Of a DNA stretch of 10,539 nt, positions 1 through 6,821 are shown one piece after another. The notes under the pieces are model-generated. The model worked only from the letters and a program-made list of their open reading frames with translations, was not told where the DNA came from and did no database searches. Each line of letters starts with the position of its first letter. Positions within the stretch are counted from its first letter, which is position 1. The stretch comes from an uncultured Oribacterium sp. (lineage in GTDB: Bacteria > Bacillota > Clostridia > Lachnospirales > Lachnospiraceae), in NCBI GenBank assembly GCA_934279105.1, contig CAKQWR010000063.1, forward strand, positions 1-10,539, given 5' to 3'. A program made the position numbers and the translations under genes.

Positions 1-89
1 ATCGTATCATCATCAAAGCCGAAATGCTTCTCACCTGCCAGTGCCTCACCGGACAGCTTCAGCATGACTCTTCTATTCTTCTCTGCCAT
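1..89 (-). CDS. pyrH: UMP kinase (uridylate kinase), N-terminal 29 codons only
   Basis: Partial gene running off the left edge. The visible residues begin MAEKNRRVMLKLSGEAL and continue to GFDDDT. The pattern VMLKLSGEAL is the N-terminal signature of bacterial UMP kinase, the hexameric amino-acid-kinase-fold enzyme that phosphorylates UMP to UDP with ATP in the cytoplasm; the K-L-S-G stretch belongs to the phosphate-binding site. An AAGGAG ribosome-binding site sits at normal distance before the ATG at 89-87. In most bacteria pyrH lies directly after tsf; here tsf is about 9.3 kb upstream, which supports the identity but is an unusual spacing. Only the start can be judged, so intactness is unknown. 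Confidence 0.9.
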   Translation of the reverse strand, partial: MAEKNRRVMLKLSGEALAGEKHFGFDDDT

Positions 90-166
90 AATATCTCCTT
101 TTTATAGTGCTGCGGGCGTACACTGCAACATCTGAGATCACGATCACCCACACTTCTATCTGAAGT

Positions 167-195
167 ATTCTACCATACTCACCGGCCTCGTGCTA
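167..195 (-). promoter_or_regulatory. candidate extended -10 promoter for pyrH
   Basis: In the 183 bp between the HypF-like gene and pyrH, the minus strand reads TGGTAGAAT, a TGn extended -10 with TAGAAT at 172-167. The hexamer 17 bp upstream (195-190, TAGCAC) matches the -35 consensus poorly, as is tolerated for extended -10 promoters. Transcription would start about 70-75 nt before the pyrH start codon. I see no strong terminator in this gap, only a 5-bp stem (TGGGA/TCCCA, 241-256) without a U-tract, so read-through from upstream is also possible. Confidence 0.35.
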
Positions 196-272
196 CCTTA
201 AGTTTTTTGGAATACATGCGTGTGCCGGCCGATGAGGTGCTGGGATGAAGCTCCCACAAAATGAAGATTTTA

Positions 273-1655
273 TCATTCGGAAAGCATCATTTTCGTTTCC
301 AAATGATTTCGAATACTCTCGGACTTTAGAAAATGCCCGGCGAGTACGATCGGAATTCCGTCATATCCTTCCTTCGCTTTCTTTTCTTCACAGTATGATC
401 GGAGGATCGTCGCAAGCGCATCAAGGAAGAACCAGGCCAGCATCTGACTATTCTCATCGCTGTCACCTGTATCCGGCTTTTTCAAATTCAGCGGACGGTC
501 GTAATTTCGCTTTCCGTACGCAGACAGGTAGCGGATACGCTCATCTGCGAGGAGCTGAATCAACTGCTCGGTATGAAGGATGTCCTGGTTATCATCGGCA
601 CCTTCTTCGCTGAATGCACCATCATCGGTATCCTCCCATAGATCGCCCGGTTCGAGCGTCGGATCGTCCATCTCTTCGGCGGCAGAAATCAATTTCTCCA
701 GTTTTCTGTAAAGTGTCGAGATTTCGTTCTTTCGCTTTTCACATTTCAGTCCGAAAACCTCTGCAGCTTCCGCCAATGCTTCCATTGATGTTCTTCCCGT
801 AGGCGTGCTGACACGCTGTAAACCGAGAATAGCAACCACCGCATCGAAGAGTCCGCTCGCAGCGGTGGAACGCGTGGTGTTTTTATTTCGATCCTGTGCG
901 ATATACTGTGCACGGGCATCGTTCAGACTGCAGAGATCAAGGTGGTGAACCTTTTCAGATGCCTCCTGCTTCGCGACGAAATCACGGATGGCTTCGTCTT
1001 CGTTATGTGATATCCGCGCCAGATCATAGAGCATCGAAACAGCCGTCTGCCATGGAGTGGAACTATGAAGCTCCATGTTCGTGCCGATGAGCTGGTAAGG
1101 ATGAATCGATGCGAGACGCGTAAAGCGATCCTCACGGATGTCCAGAACTTCGCCGCCCCAGAGTGTTCCGTCAGATCCGTAGCTTAGGTCATCGAGGCAG
1201 ATGCCGAGCACATGACGTCCTGCTTCCGCCGCATCCAGAATCTCCCGGTGGCATTTCTGCATTCGAATCATCGGGACATCGTAGTGTTCCGAAAGTACTT
1301 CGGCTGCATAGGTCGTCGGAAATTTCGGATAGAGATCACAGGCGATGCGTGAAGGCTTCTTTCCTGCTGTATCCAGCATCGTAATGATCTGCGCCGCGAG
1401 ACGTTCGCCGAGCTGCTGCGGTGTTTCCAGTCCGAGTGCCATGGAAGTAAAATCATAAGTACGAGACCTATACTCTCGCGCCTTCTGGACATCATCTTCT
1501 GTCTCCCATTCGATACGATATCCTTCTGCTACATCCGCCCCCAGAACGATCGTCATTTGATCAGGGCTTGAAGTATACGAAGTACTTCGATCTATATACG
1601 GGAAAAAATCGGTAGTTTCTTGGTTTTTATCATCCATTCTGTTTTTACTGTTCAT
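273..1655 (-). CDS. orphan HypF C-terminal (Kae1-like) carbamoyltransferase-domain protein, degenerate motifs
   Basis: 460 aa. Seen: the middle of the protein follows HypF's carbamoyltransferase domain. IACDLYPKFPTT (104-115) matches the ACDLHPdyxsT segment, GICLDDLSYGSDGTLWGGE (151-169) matches GVAfDGtGYGtDGTIWGGE, and ASGLFDAVVAILGL (266-279) matches SSmGRLFDAVAaLLG. IPIVLAGHFL (434-443) aligns with the ValSGGVFqN strand. Odd: the metal-binding HHHAH cluster is MQKCHRE (132-138), SGGVFQN has become AGHFLKS, the terminal PPNDGG segment is missing, and an acidic stretch (about 326-360) is inserted. Acylphosphatase, zinc-finger and YrdC domains are absent; full HypF is about 750 aa. Known: HypF makes the cyanide ligand of [NiFe] hydrogenase from carbamoyl phosphate. 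Inference: this protein probably does not do that reaction, and its function is unknown. The ATG at 1655 has only a weak ribosome-binding site; ATG at residue 34 is an alternative. Confidence 0.72.
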   Translation of the reverse strand: MNSKNRMDDKNQETTDFFPYIDRSTSYTSSPDQMTIVLGADVAEGYRIEWETEDDVQKAREYRSRTYDFTSMALGLETPQQLGERLAAQIITMLDTAGKKPSRIACDLYPKFPTTYAAEVLSEHYDVPMIRMQKCHREILDAAEAGRHVLGICLDDLSYGSDGTLWGGEVLDIREDRFTRLASIHPYQLIGTNMELHSSTPWQTAVSMLYDLARISHNEDEAIRDFVAKQEASEKVHHLDLCSLNDARAQYIAQDRNKNTTRSTAASGLFDAVVAILGLQRVSTPTGRTSMEALAEAAEVFGLKCEKRKNEISTLYRKLEKLISAAEEMDDPTLEPGDLWEDTDDGAFSEEGADDNQDILHTEQLIQLLADERIRYLSAYGKRNYDRPLNLKKPDTGDSDENSQMLAWFFLDALATILRSYCEEKKAKEGYDGIPIVLAGHFLKSESIRNHLETKMMLSE

Positions 1656-1706
1656 TTATATACCATCACTATCTATATTATTTACGTCTCGTATATCAGT
1701 CTTGAT

Positions 1707-1735
1707 ATTGTACCATAACGTAAGATGTTTTCGAA
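1707..1735 (-). promoter_or_regulatory. candidate extended -10 promoter of the HypF-like gene
   Basis: Minus strand carries TGGTACAAT, with TACAAT at 1712-1707, and TTCGAA at 1735-1730 separated by 17 bp. The -10 is good and has the TGn extension; the -35 matches TTGACA at three of six positions. It lies about 50 bp before the gene's ATG, on the gene side of the preceding terminator, so it would give the gene its own transcript. Confidence 0.45.
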
Positions 1736-1756
1736 CGTATCCGAGGAGGATACGTT
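1734..1756. repeat. 9-bp perfect inverted repeat overlapping the -35 region
   Basis: AACGTATCC - 5 nt - GGATACGTT. The repeat touches the last two bases of the candidate -35 (1730-1735) and extends upstream of it, a position suitable for a regulator-binding site. It has no U-tract on either strand, so it does not look like a terminator. A regulatory role is inference only. Confidence 0.4.
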
Positions 1757-1780
1757 TCTATCATGATAACTACTCACAGG

Positions 1781-1811
1781 AAAAGAAAAACCCGGCAGAG
1801 AGCCGGGTTTT
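1781..1811 (-). terminator. intrinsic terminator after the UPF0371 gene
   Basis: On the minus strand, four bases after the UPF0371 stop codon, AAAACCCGGC - TCTCT - GCCGGGTTTT forms a perfect 10-bp stem with a 5-nt loop, followed by a T-rich tail (TCTTTT). It is GC-rich in the middle and U-rich at the 3' side, a textbook Rho-independent terminator that isolates the UPF0371 transcript from the HypF-like gene. Confidence 0.92.
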
Positions 1812-1814
1812 ACA

Positions 1815-3299
1815 TCACTTATGGAACAGCTTTTTCGTCTGGTAATGTGGCTCGCAGGTTACGTTCACACCGAGCTTCTTGAAGGTGTTTTCATCTACTT
1901 CTGAAAGGATAACCGAGCTATGCACCTCGCATCCCTTCAGCTTCTCCAGCTGCTGCATCGCAGTTTCTGCATTCGGATCATGGGTCGCACAGATCGTGAG
2001 TGCGATCAGCATCTCATCGAGGTGAAGACGTGGGTTGTGATTACCGAGGTGTGCCGTCTTCAGATGTTGAATCGGCTCGATGATTTCCGGTGACATGAGG
2101 TTTACGGAATCGTCGATGCCACCCAGTACTTTCAGCGCATTCAGCAGCATGGCACTTACTGCGCCAAGCAGGGATGAGGTCTTTCCGGTGATGATGGTGC
2201 CGTTCGGAAGTTCGATCGCCGCTGCGGGGTCACCTGTCAGAGCAGCCTTCTGTTTCGCCGCTGCAATCACCGGGCGGTCATTTACGGAAACATTGGCCTT
2301 CTCCATCAGAAGCTCGAGCTTATCCACGATGCACTGTGCGCCGTTTCCCTTACGAAGATCACAGAGTGCCGTATAGTAGCGACGGATGATCTCGAGGCGG
2401 GAAGCATAGCAGCAGTTCTCGTCGTTTTCGATGCAGTATCCAGCCATGTTGACACCCATGTCGGTCGGAGACTTGTATGGGCTCTCGCCATAGATGCGCT
2501 GGAACATCGCATTCAGAACAGGGAAAACTTCGACATCACGATTATAGTTAACGGTGGTTTTACCATATGCTTCGAGGTGATACGGGTCGATCATGTTTAC
2601 GTCGTTGAGGTCAGCGGTCGCTGCTTCATAAGCGAGGTTGACCGGATGGCTCAGCGGGATGTTCCAGATCGGGAAGGTTTCGAACTTCGCATAGCCGGCC
2701 TTCACGCCATGCTTATTCTCATGGTAGAGCTGACTCAGGCAGACGGCCATCTTTCCGGAACCAGGACCCGGAGCGGTTACGACCACGAGTGAACGATTCG
2801 TCTCGATATACTCATTCTTTCCGAAGCCGTCGTCGCTGATGATCAGCGGAACATTACCTGGGTAGCCGGAAATCGGATAATGACGGTACACCTTGATGCC
2901 GAGAGACTCCAGCTTTTTCTGATATGCGATCGCACTCTCCTGTCCATCGAAACGAGTCAGTACGACAGAGCCTACGAAGAGACCATAACCACGGAAGGCA
3001 TCAATCAGACGAAGCACATCCATGTCATAGGTGATACCCAGATCTCCACGGACCTTATTTTTCTCGATGTCGCCGGCATTGATAACGATAACGACCTCTG
3101 CATCATCCTTCAGCTCACGCAGCATGCGGATCTTACTGTCCGGTTGAAAGCCCGGAAGGACACGAGAGGCATGGTAATCATCGAACAGCTTGCCGCCGAA
3201 CTCGAGATAGAGCTTACCGCCAAACTTCGAAATACGCTCACGGATATGCTCCGACTGCATCTTAAGGTACTTATCATTATCAAAACCCTGTTTAAACAT
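1815..3299 (-). CDS. UPF0371 / DUF1846 family protein
   Basis: 494 aa, close to the usual family length of about 490-505 aa. The N-terminus FDNDKYLKMQSEHIRERI, then KFGGKLYLEFGGKLFDDYHA (about 25-44) and SRVLPGFQPDSKI, is the family signature I recognise as DUF1846 (UPF0371). A glycine-rich P-loop-like segment, TAPGPGSGK (175-183), follows a hydrophobic strand (LVVVTAP), which suggests nucleotide or phosphate binding. No signal peptide or membrane segment is visible, so it is probably cytosolic. A structure from Corynebacterium diphtheriae exists for the family, but I know of no established biochemical role. It has its own consensus promoter, a 5' leader with a small hairpin, the ribosome-binding site AGGGAG 7 nt before the ATG, and its own terminator, so it is monocistronic and probably well expressed. 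Family assignment is confident; function is not known. Confidence 0.9.
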   Translation of the reverse strand: MFKQGFDNDKYLKMQSEHIRERISKFGGKLYLEFGGKLFDDYHASRVLPGFQPDSKIRMLRELKDDAEVVIVINAGDIEKNKVRGDLGITYDMDVLRLIDAFRGYGLFVGSVVLTRFDGQESAIAYQKKLESLGIKVYRHYPISGYPGNVPLIISDDGFGKNEYIETNRSLVVVTAPGPGSGKMAVCLSQLYHENKHGVKAGYAKFETFPIWNIPLSHPVNLAYEAATADLNDVNMIDPYHLEAYGKTTVNYNRDVEVFPVLNAMFQRIYGESPYKSPTDMGVNMAGYCIENDENCCYASRLEIIRRYYTALCDLRKGNGAQCIVDKLELLMEKANVSVNDRPVIAAAKQKAALTGDPAAAIELPNGTIITGKTSSLLGAVSAMLLNALKVLGGIDDSVNLMSPEIIEPIQHLKTAHLGNHNPRLHLDEMLIALTICATHDPNAETAMQQLEKLKGCEVHSSVILSEVDENTFKKLGVNVTCEPHYQTKKLFHK

Positions 3300-3328
3300 C
3301 GTACTACTCCCTGTTATTCCCTGCTATC

Positions 3329-3346
3329 CGGTGCTACAGTGCACCG
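3329..3346 (-). promoter_or_regulatory. small hairpin in the UPF0371 5' leader
   Basis: The predicted leader of about 75 nt contains CGGTGC - 6 nt - GCACCG, a perfect 6-bp GC-rich stem about 30 nt upstream of the start codon. It lies between the promoter and the ribosome-binding site without covering the latter. It could stabilise the transcript; I do not recognise a riboswitch class. Confidence 0.35.
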
Positions 3347-3380
3347 ATTTACCATTTTATTATGTAAATAAATCGAAACT

Positions 3381-3409
3381 AGTATAAAAAAGTCGTTTTT
3401 ACTTGTCAA
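3381..3409 (-). promoter_or_regulatory. strong SigA promoter of the UPF0371 gene
   Basis: Minus strand: TTGACA (3409-3404), a 17-bp spacer, TATACT (3386-3381). The -35 is a perfect match, the -10 matches five of six positions, the spacer is optimal and the surroundings are AT-rich. Transcription should start near 3374, giving a leader of about 75 nt. Confidence 0.88.
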
Positions 3410-3422
3410 TTCATTTGAGACC

Positions 3423-3460
3423 TTCCGTACGGAACATATCGTTCGGTTTTCCGTATCGAA
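3423..3460. repeat. palindrome cluster upstream of the UPF0371 promoter
   Basis: TTCCGTACGGAA (3423-3434) is a perfect 12-bp palindrome. A near copy, TTCCGTATCGAA, lies at 3449-3460, 26 bp away, and TACGGAA (3428-3434) can pair with TTCCGTA (3449-3455). The cluster ends about 14 bp upstream of the -35 hexamer. There is no U-tract after it on the minus strand, so it is a poor terminator for rsmH; two spaced dyads at this place resemble an operator or activator site. The rest of the 227-bp gap (3300-3526) shows no gene. Confidence 0.4.
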
Positions 3461-3526
3461 TTCATAATGAACTGATTACAGACCTGTCGTCGTCCTTTTC
3501 TGTTATCTGGTGAGACGTGGCCAAGC

Positions 3527-4696
3527 TTACTTGATCGCCCAGCGAAGCTTCGTCGAGTGTGCACGAGGGTTGATGAAGCACTCTTCCTTTCCCGGGCGAA
3601 TCACATCACGTGATACTTCACGGTAGATACCGGCTTTCTGCATCTCTTTAAAAAACTTCTTTACGATACGGTCTTCGCCACTATGGAAGGTGAGAATCGC
3701 AACTCGGGCACCCGGATTCAGGCAGTCCGGCAGTTTCTCCAGGAAGTCATAGAGCACCTCGAACTCACTGTTCACGTCGATGCGGAGGGCCTGGAAGACA
3801 CGCTGGCAGGACTTCTTCACGGCGTCCTTCTGCTCCTTCTCCGGAAGGAAGGCGATGGCCTTCGCGATGGTGTTCCGAAGCTCAGTCGTCGTTTCAAACT
3901 TCATGCCCTTATGGAGACCGCGGTCGATCTCCCTCGCGATACGCTCGGCATACGGCTCATCGGAATTCTCGATGAACATGTTTATCATGTCGTCATAGGA
4001 CAGCGCGCGCAGGCGCTCGGAAGCAGATTCGCCAGCTTCCGGATTGAGTCTCAGGTCCAGCGGACCATCGGTCTTATAACTGAAGCCACGCTCCGGATTA
4101 TCGATCTGCATGGAGGAGACGCCGAGATCCGCGAGCACGAAATCAAATTTGTCGCCGTTCCCCGTGACCTGGTCGATGTCCCGGAAATTCAGATGGCGGA
4201 TGGTGAGGATATCCTCCCCGTAGCCCTTCTCACGGAGACGCTTTTCGGTTTTCGCCGACTCGATCGGATCGACGTCGGTCGCGTAGAGGTGCCCCTGTCC
4301 ATGGAGCTGCTCGAGCATCTTCTCCGTGTGTCCGCCGTAGCCGAGGGTGGCATCCATGCCGATCTCGCCCGGCTGAATCTTCAGCACGTCGAGGATTTCC
4401 TTCACCATGATCGAGATGTGCATACCTGCCGGGGTCTTGCCCTTCTGGATGATCTTCTCGATGTCGTCCTGATATTTCTCCGGGTTCAGCTCCTTATACT
4501 TTTCTTCGAAGCGGCGAGGATACTTGCCGCTGTATCTCTTTCGCCGCTGGTGCTTGACGGCTGTGCCATTTTCATCGTTTGCTGCGGTTTCCATCGATGG
4601 TAGGGATGCACCCTTATCCTCAGCATTGACCGACAGGGCGTCTGTCTGTGGATGCATCTCTACTTCCTGATCTATATATTCATTTGCCATGTTCAC
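3527..4696 (-). CDS. rsmH: 16S rRNA (cytosine1402-N4)-methyltransferase RsmH, extended form
   Basis: 389 aa, against about 310 for ordinary RsmH (MraW). The methyltransferase part begins near residue 90: HISIMVKEIL, GYGGHT (119-124, SAM-binding region), ATDVDP (139-144), DLGVSSMQIDNPERGFS (190-206), GPLDLRLNP, RVFQALRIDVNSE, FHSGEDR (337-343; usual form FHSLEDR) and INPRAHSTKLR near the C-terminus. RsmH uses SAM to methylate N4 of C1402 in the 16S rRNA decoding centre. The N-terminal 90 residues hold an acidic part and then a basic stretch (HQRRKRYSGKYPRRFEEKY, 49-67), possibly RNA-binding. There are no mraZ or ftsL cell-wall genes nearby, so this may be a second copy outside the division cluster. 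Last gene of the truA run. Start: GTG at 4696 has GGAG 5 nt upstream; ATG at 4690 is in frame and possible, with GGAG 11 nt away. Confidence 0.93.
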   Translation of the reverse strand: MNMANEYIDQEVEMHPQTDALSVNAEDKGASLPSMETAANDENGTAVKHQRRKRYSGKYPRRFEEKYKELNPEKYQDDIEKIIQKGKTPAGMHISIMVKEILDVLKIQPGEIGMDATLGYGGHTEKMLEQLHGQGHLYATDVDPIESAKTEKRLREKGYGEDILTIRHLNFRDIDQVTGNGDKFDFVLADLGVSSMQIDNPERGFSYKTDGPLDLRLNPEAGESASERLRALSYDDMINMFIENSDEPYAERIAREIDRGLHKGMKFETTTELRNTIAKAIAFLPEKEQKDAVKKSCQRVFQALRIDVNSEFEVLYDFLEKLPDCLNPGARVAILTFHSGEDRIVKKFFKEMQKAGIYREVSRDVIRPGKEECFINPRAHSTKLRWAIK

Positions 4697-4740
4697 CTAA
4701 ACTCCACTCTTATTTGCAAGGGGATACCTCACCCTGCCGA

Positions 4741-5754
4741 TTACTTCGACTTTATGATGTCGATATTTCCTTCGTCATGCTCCACTTCTTTCGAGAAAAG
4801 GTGGGCGACGTCAATGATGTCCGAAACATCCAGTGCCTGTTGCTCTGTCCAGCGACTGTACAGCATGAAGAGAATCATCATGAGGCTGCGATGCACGAGG
4901 CAGAGCTCGATTTCGATATCGCCATCGAGACAGGTATCGATAAAGTATCGATAGATAAAATAAACGCCGAGTTTACTGAACCACGCATCGAGTTGTGCAG
5001 CGTAGTTCGTCATGAATGCAGGGAGCGCATCAAGAAAATGCGGATCCTCACACTGCGCTTCATATTTTTCAAGGAGCAGATCCCACTCCGAGCGCAGTGA
5101 ATCAAAGTGCTTCATGATTTCGATAAGCGCCGGAAAATCTTCCTTCAGATAGCTTCGCTCGGCGTCTGCTTCCTTCGAATCCAGCTCCTGCGCTACCGCG
5201 ACGAGTGCACGAACCGCTTTCATTTTTTCGAGGAAAGAGCCTGTGCTTTCCTGAAGCAGGTCGATGCACTGATTTCGAAGTGCCAGTACTTCAATCAGGG
5301 TTTCCTGCTCATCTTCCGTAATCTCATCGCCCGGAATATCATTTTCTGATCGGATATACTCGATTTTATTACACTCCGTAAAGAAAATACGTCCGAGTTC
5401 CATGCAACTTAAGCTCATGTCGATCTGTTCATAATTACCGATGTCCATAAAGTAACGAGGATATTCCGTGCAGGTCTGGCAGAGACTTTCTTCACCGAGC
5501 TGAATATACATTTCGCAGAGCTGATCGTTTCGGAGAAAAGGACACTTTCCTTCACCGGTAAGCGGAAAGAAGCAGTCGCCATCCTCCTCTTTTATATGTT
5601 CGCGAAGCGTATCGCCGAAAGAACCTTCGACTGAGCGATAGAATACACTCGAGTCTTCGTCGACATCGACTTCCCAACCGGCACAGCAGGTATCCGGGCA
5701 GCTTCCGCCGATGCAACGGAATTTCTCATAATAAGATGGATATTCGATGATCAT
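4741..5754 (-). CDS. FliB-like lysine-N-methylase (Cys-rich YkgJ/FliB-type)
   Basis: 337 aa. The N-terminal YPSYYEKFRCIGGSCPDTCC and AGWEVDVD are the signature of proteins annotated as flagellin lysine-N-methylase (FliB), related to the CxxCxxCC metal-chelating family. Cysteines at 14, 19, 23, 24, 61, 71, 80, 92, 95 and 117 are spaced as in that family, with CPFL and LCQTC present, and probably bind an Fe-S cluster or metal. The C-terminal two thirds are helical-looking and less conserved. FliB methylates flagellin lysines in Salmonella; no flagellar gene is in this window, so the substrate here is unknown. The start is ATG at 5754: it overlaps the dus stop as ATGA and has AAGGAG 5 nt before it. 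A TTG at 5775 would place that ribosome-binding site inside the gene. It is translationally coupled to dus and lies 44 bp before rsmH. Confidence 0.83.
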   Translation of the reverse strand: MIIEYPSYYEKFRCIGGSCPDTCCAGWEVDVDEDSSVFYRSVEGSFGDTLREHIKEEDGDCFFPLTGEGKCPFLRNDQLCEMYIQLGEESLCQTCTEYPRYFMDIGNYEQIDMSLSCMELGRIFFTECNKIEYIRSENDIPGDEITEDEQETLIEVLALRNQCIDLLQESTGSFLEKMKAVRALVAVAQELDSKEADAERSYLKEDFPALIEIMKHFDSLRSEWDLLLEKYEAQCEDPHFLDALPAFMTNYAAQLDAWFSKLGVYFIYRYFIDTCLDGDIEIELCLVHRSLMMILFMLYSRWTEQQALDVSDIIDVAHLFSKEVEHDEGNIDIIKSK

Positions 5755-6803
5755 AGATGCTCCTTTAAGCGACAACTCGCCATGAGATTTCGTACTGCAG
5801 AACGATACCGTACGATCGTATCCGCTTTTCGAATTTCTTTCATATAACGCTCTCCATCCTCAAAGGACTGGCTGAGCCAGTTCCAGTACTCTTTCATCTT
5901 GAAAAGAGTGTTTCGCTCATTCTGCATTTCTGTCTGGTAGTTTTCGAGCAGCTGCTCATGAAAGGCTTTGAGTTCATCAAGGGTTGCCGGGGCACCGTCT
6001 TTGATTTCACGTACCAGCGCCGGATTCGTCAAAAGACCGCGCCCAATCATGATACTGTCGATGGATGGAAACATCTTTGTGATACGTTCATAATCCGAAA
6101 CGGTAACGATATCCCCGTTATACACAAGATGGTGTCTGCATTCTTCTACAAACTTCTGAAAAACATCAAGATGAACATCGCCGCGGTAGACCTGCTTCTG
6201 GACACGTGGGTGGACGATCAGATCTTTCAGAGGATATCGATTATAAATGCGAATCAGTTCGCCGGCTTCGTCCGGTTCCCATCCACCGATGCGAGTTTTT
6301 ATGGAAATACATACATGCATTTTCACGTTTGTCGTATCGTGATGTACCGTTTCCGAAGCCATATCACTGCTGAAAATGGGAATGTCCGGTGCTGTCGCAG
6401 TATCGTAGCAGATGCCTTCCTTTTCCAGGAGCGCAAACGTATTCTCCAGAAAATCATCGAGACGGTCCGGATCACGTAAGAGACCGGCACCTTTTCCTTT
6501 CGCAACGACTGTGCCACTCGGACAGCCGGCATTGAGATTCACTTCGGTATACCCAAGCTCGGCCATCTTTTTGATCGCCCAGACAAACATCTCTGCATTG
6601 TTTGTAATGATCTGCGGGACGACGCGCATGCCCGGATTATGTTCCGGGGCGACATCACGTTCCTCTCGATGGGTGAACTGAAACGTGTCATTCGCCGACA
6701 GAAACGGTGTATAAAAGCGGTCGAGTCCTGGAAAGGCAGCATCGTATGCCGTCCGGAAACAGTAACCGGTGACGCCTTCCATCGGAGCGAAATAAAAATT
6801 CAT
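5751..6803 (-). CDS. dus: tRNA-dihydrouridine synthase
   Basis: 350 aa, the normal Dus size. FMN-dependent TIM-barrel enzyme that reduces uridine to dihydrouridine in tRNA loops using NAD(P)H. Visible motifs: FAPMEGVTGYCFR at the N-terminus (first FMN strand), VNLNAGCPSGTVVAKGKGAG (88-107) with the catalytic Cys at 94, KTRIG (169-173), IVHPR (196-200) with the FMN-site His, YNGDI (228-232) and MIGRGLLTNPAL (252-263) for phosphate binding, then the helical C-terminal domain. Odd: about 35 residues (about 128-162) lie between the GCP helix region and the KTRIG strand, more than in typical Dus proteins. I cannot tell the A, B or C type. The ribosome-binding site AAAGGA is 7 nt before the ATG; the stop overlaps the methylase start by 4 bp. 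Confidence 0.94.
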   Translation of the reverse strand: MNFYFAPMEGVTGYCFRTAYDAAFPGLDRFYTPFLSANDTFQFTHREERDVAPEHNPGMRVVPQIITNNAEMFVWAIKKMAELGYTEVNLNAGCPSGTVVAKGKGAGLLRDPDRLDDFLENTFALLEKEGICYDTATAPDIPIFSSDMASETVHHDTTNVKMHVCISIKTRIGGWEPDEAGELIRIYNRYPLKDLIVHPRVQKQVYRGDVHLDVFQKFVEECRHHLVYNGDIVTVSDYERITKMFPSIDSIMIGRGLLTNPALVREIKDGAPATLDELKAFHEQLLENYQTEMQNERNTLFKMKEYWNWLSQSFEDGERYMKEIRKADTIVRYRSAVRNLMASCRLKEHL

Positions 6804-6821
6804 AGAGATCCTTTCGTGACG

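Noticed and set aside
176..272. Possible frameshifted HypF C-terminal end (a PND tripeptide in another frame after the stop at 273)
   Set aside because: The spacing to the last HypF-like motif is too short, the frame opens just after a stop, and no GGxxLGQ-like residues follow.
1568..1600. GAAGTACTTC palindrome and nearby GAAGTATAC repeat
   Set aside because: Lies inside the N-terminal coding part of the HypF-like gene, short and isolated; likely chance.
273..1655. Functional hydrogenase-maturation HypF
   Set aside because: Key motifs and three domains are missing and no hyp or hydrogenase gene is in the window, so the standard name would mislead.
3461..3526. Terminator for rsmH directly after its stop codon
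   Set aside because: I looked for a GC-rich stem plus U-tract on the minus strand and found none; the end of the six-gene transcript remains undefined.
3683..4603. 306-codon open frame on the plus strand opposite rsmH
   Set aside because: It is fully antisense to a clear RsmH, has no recognisable motif, and its length is explained by the codon bias of the real gene.
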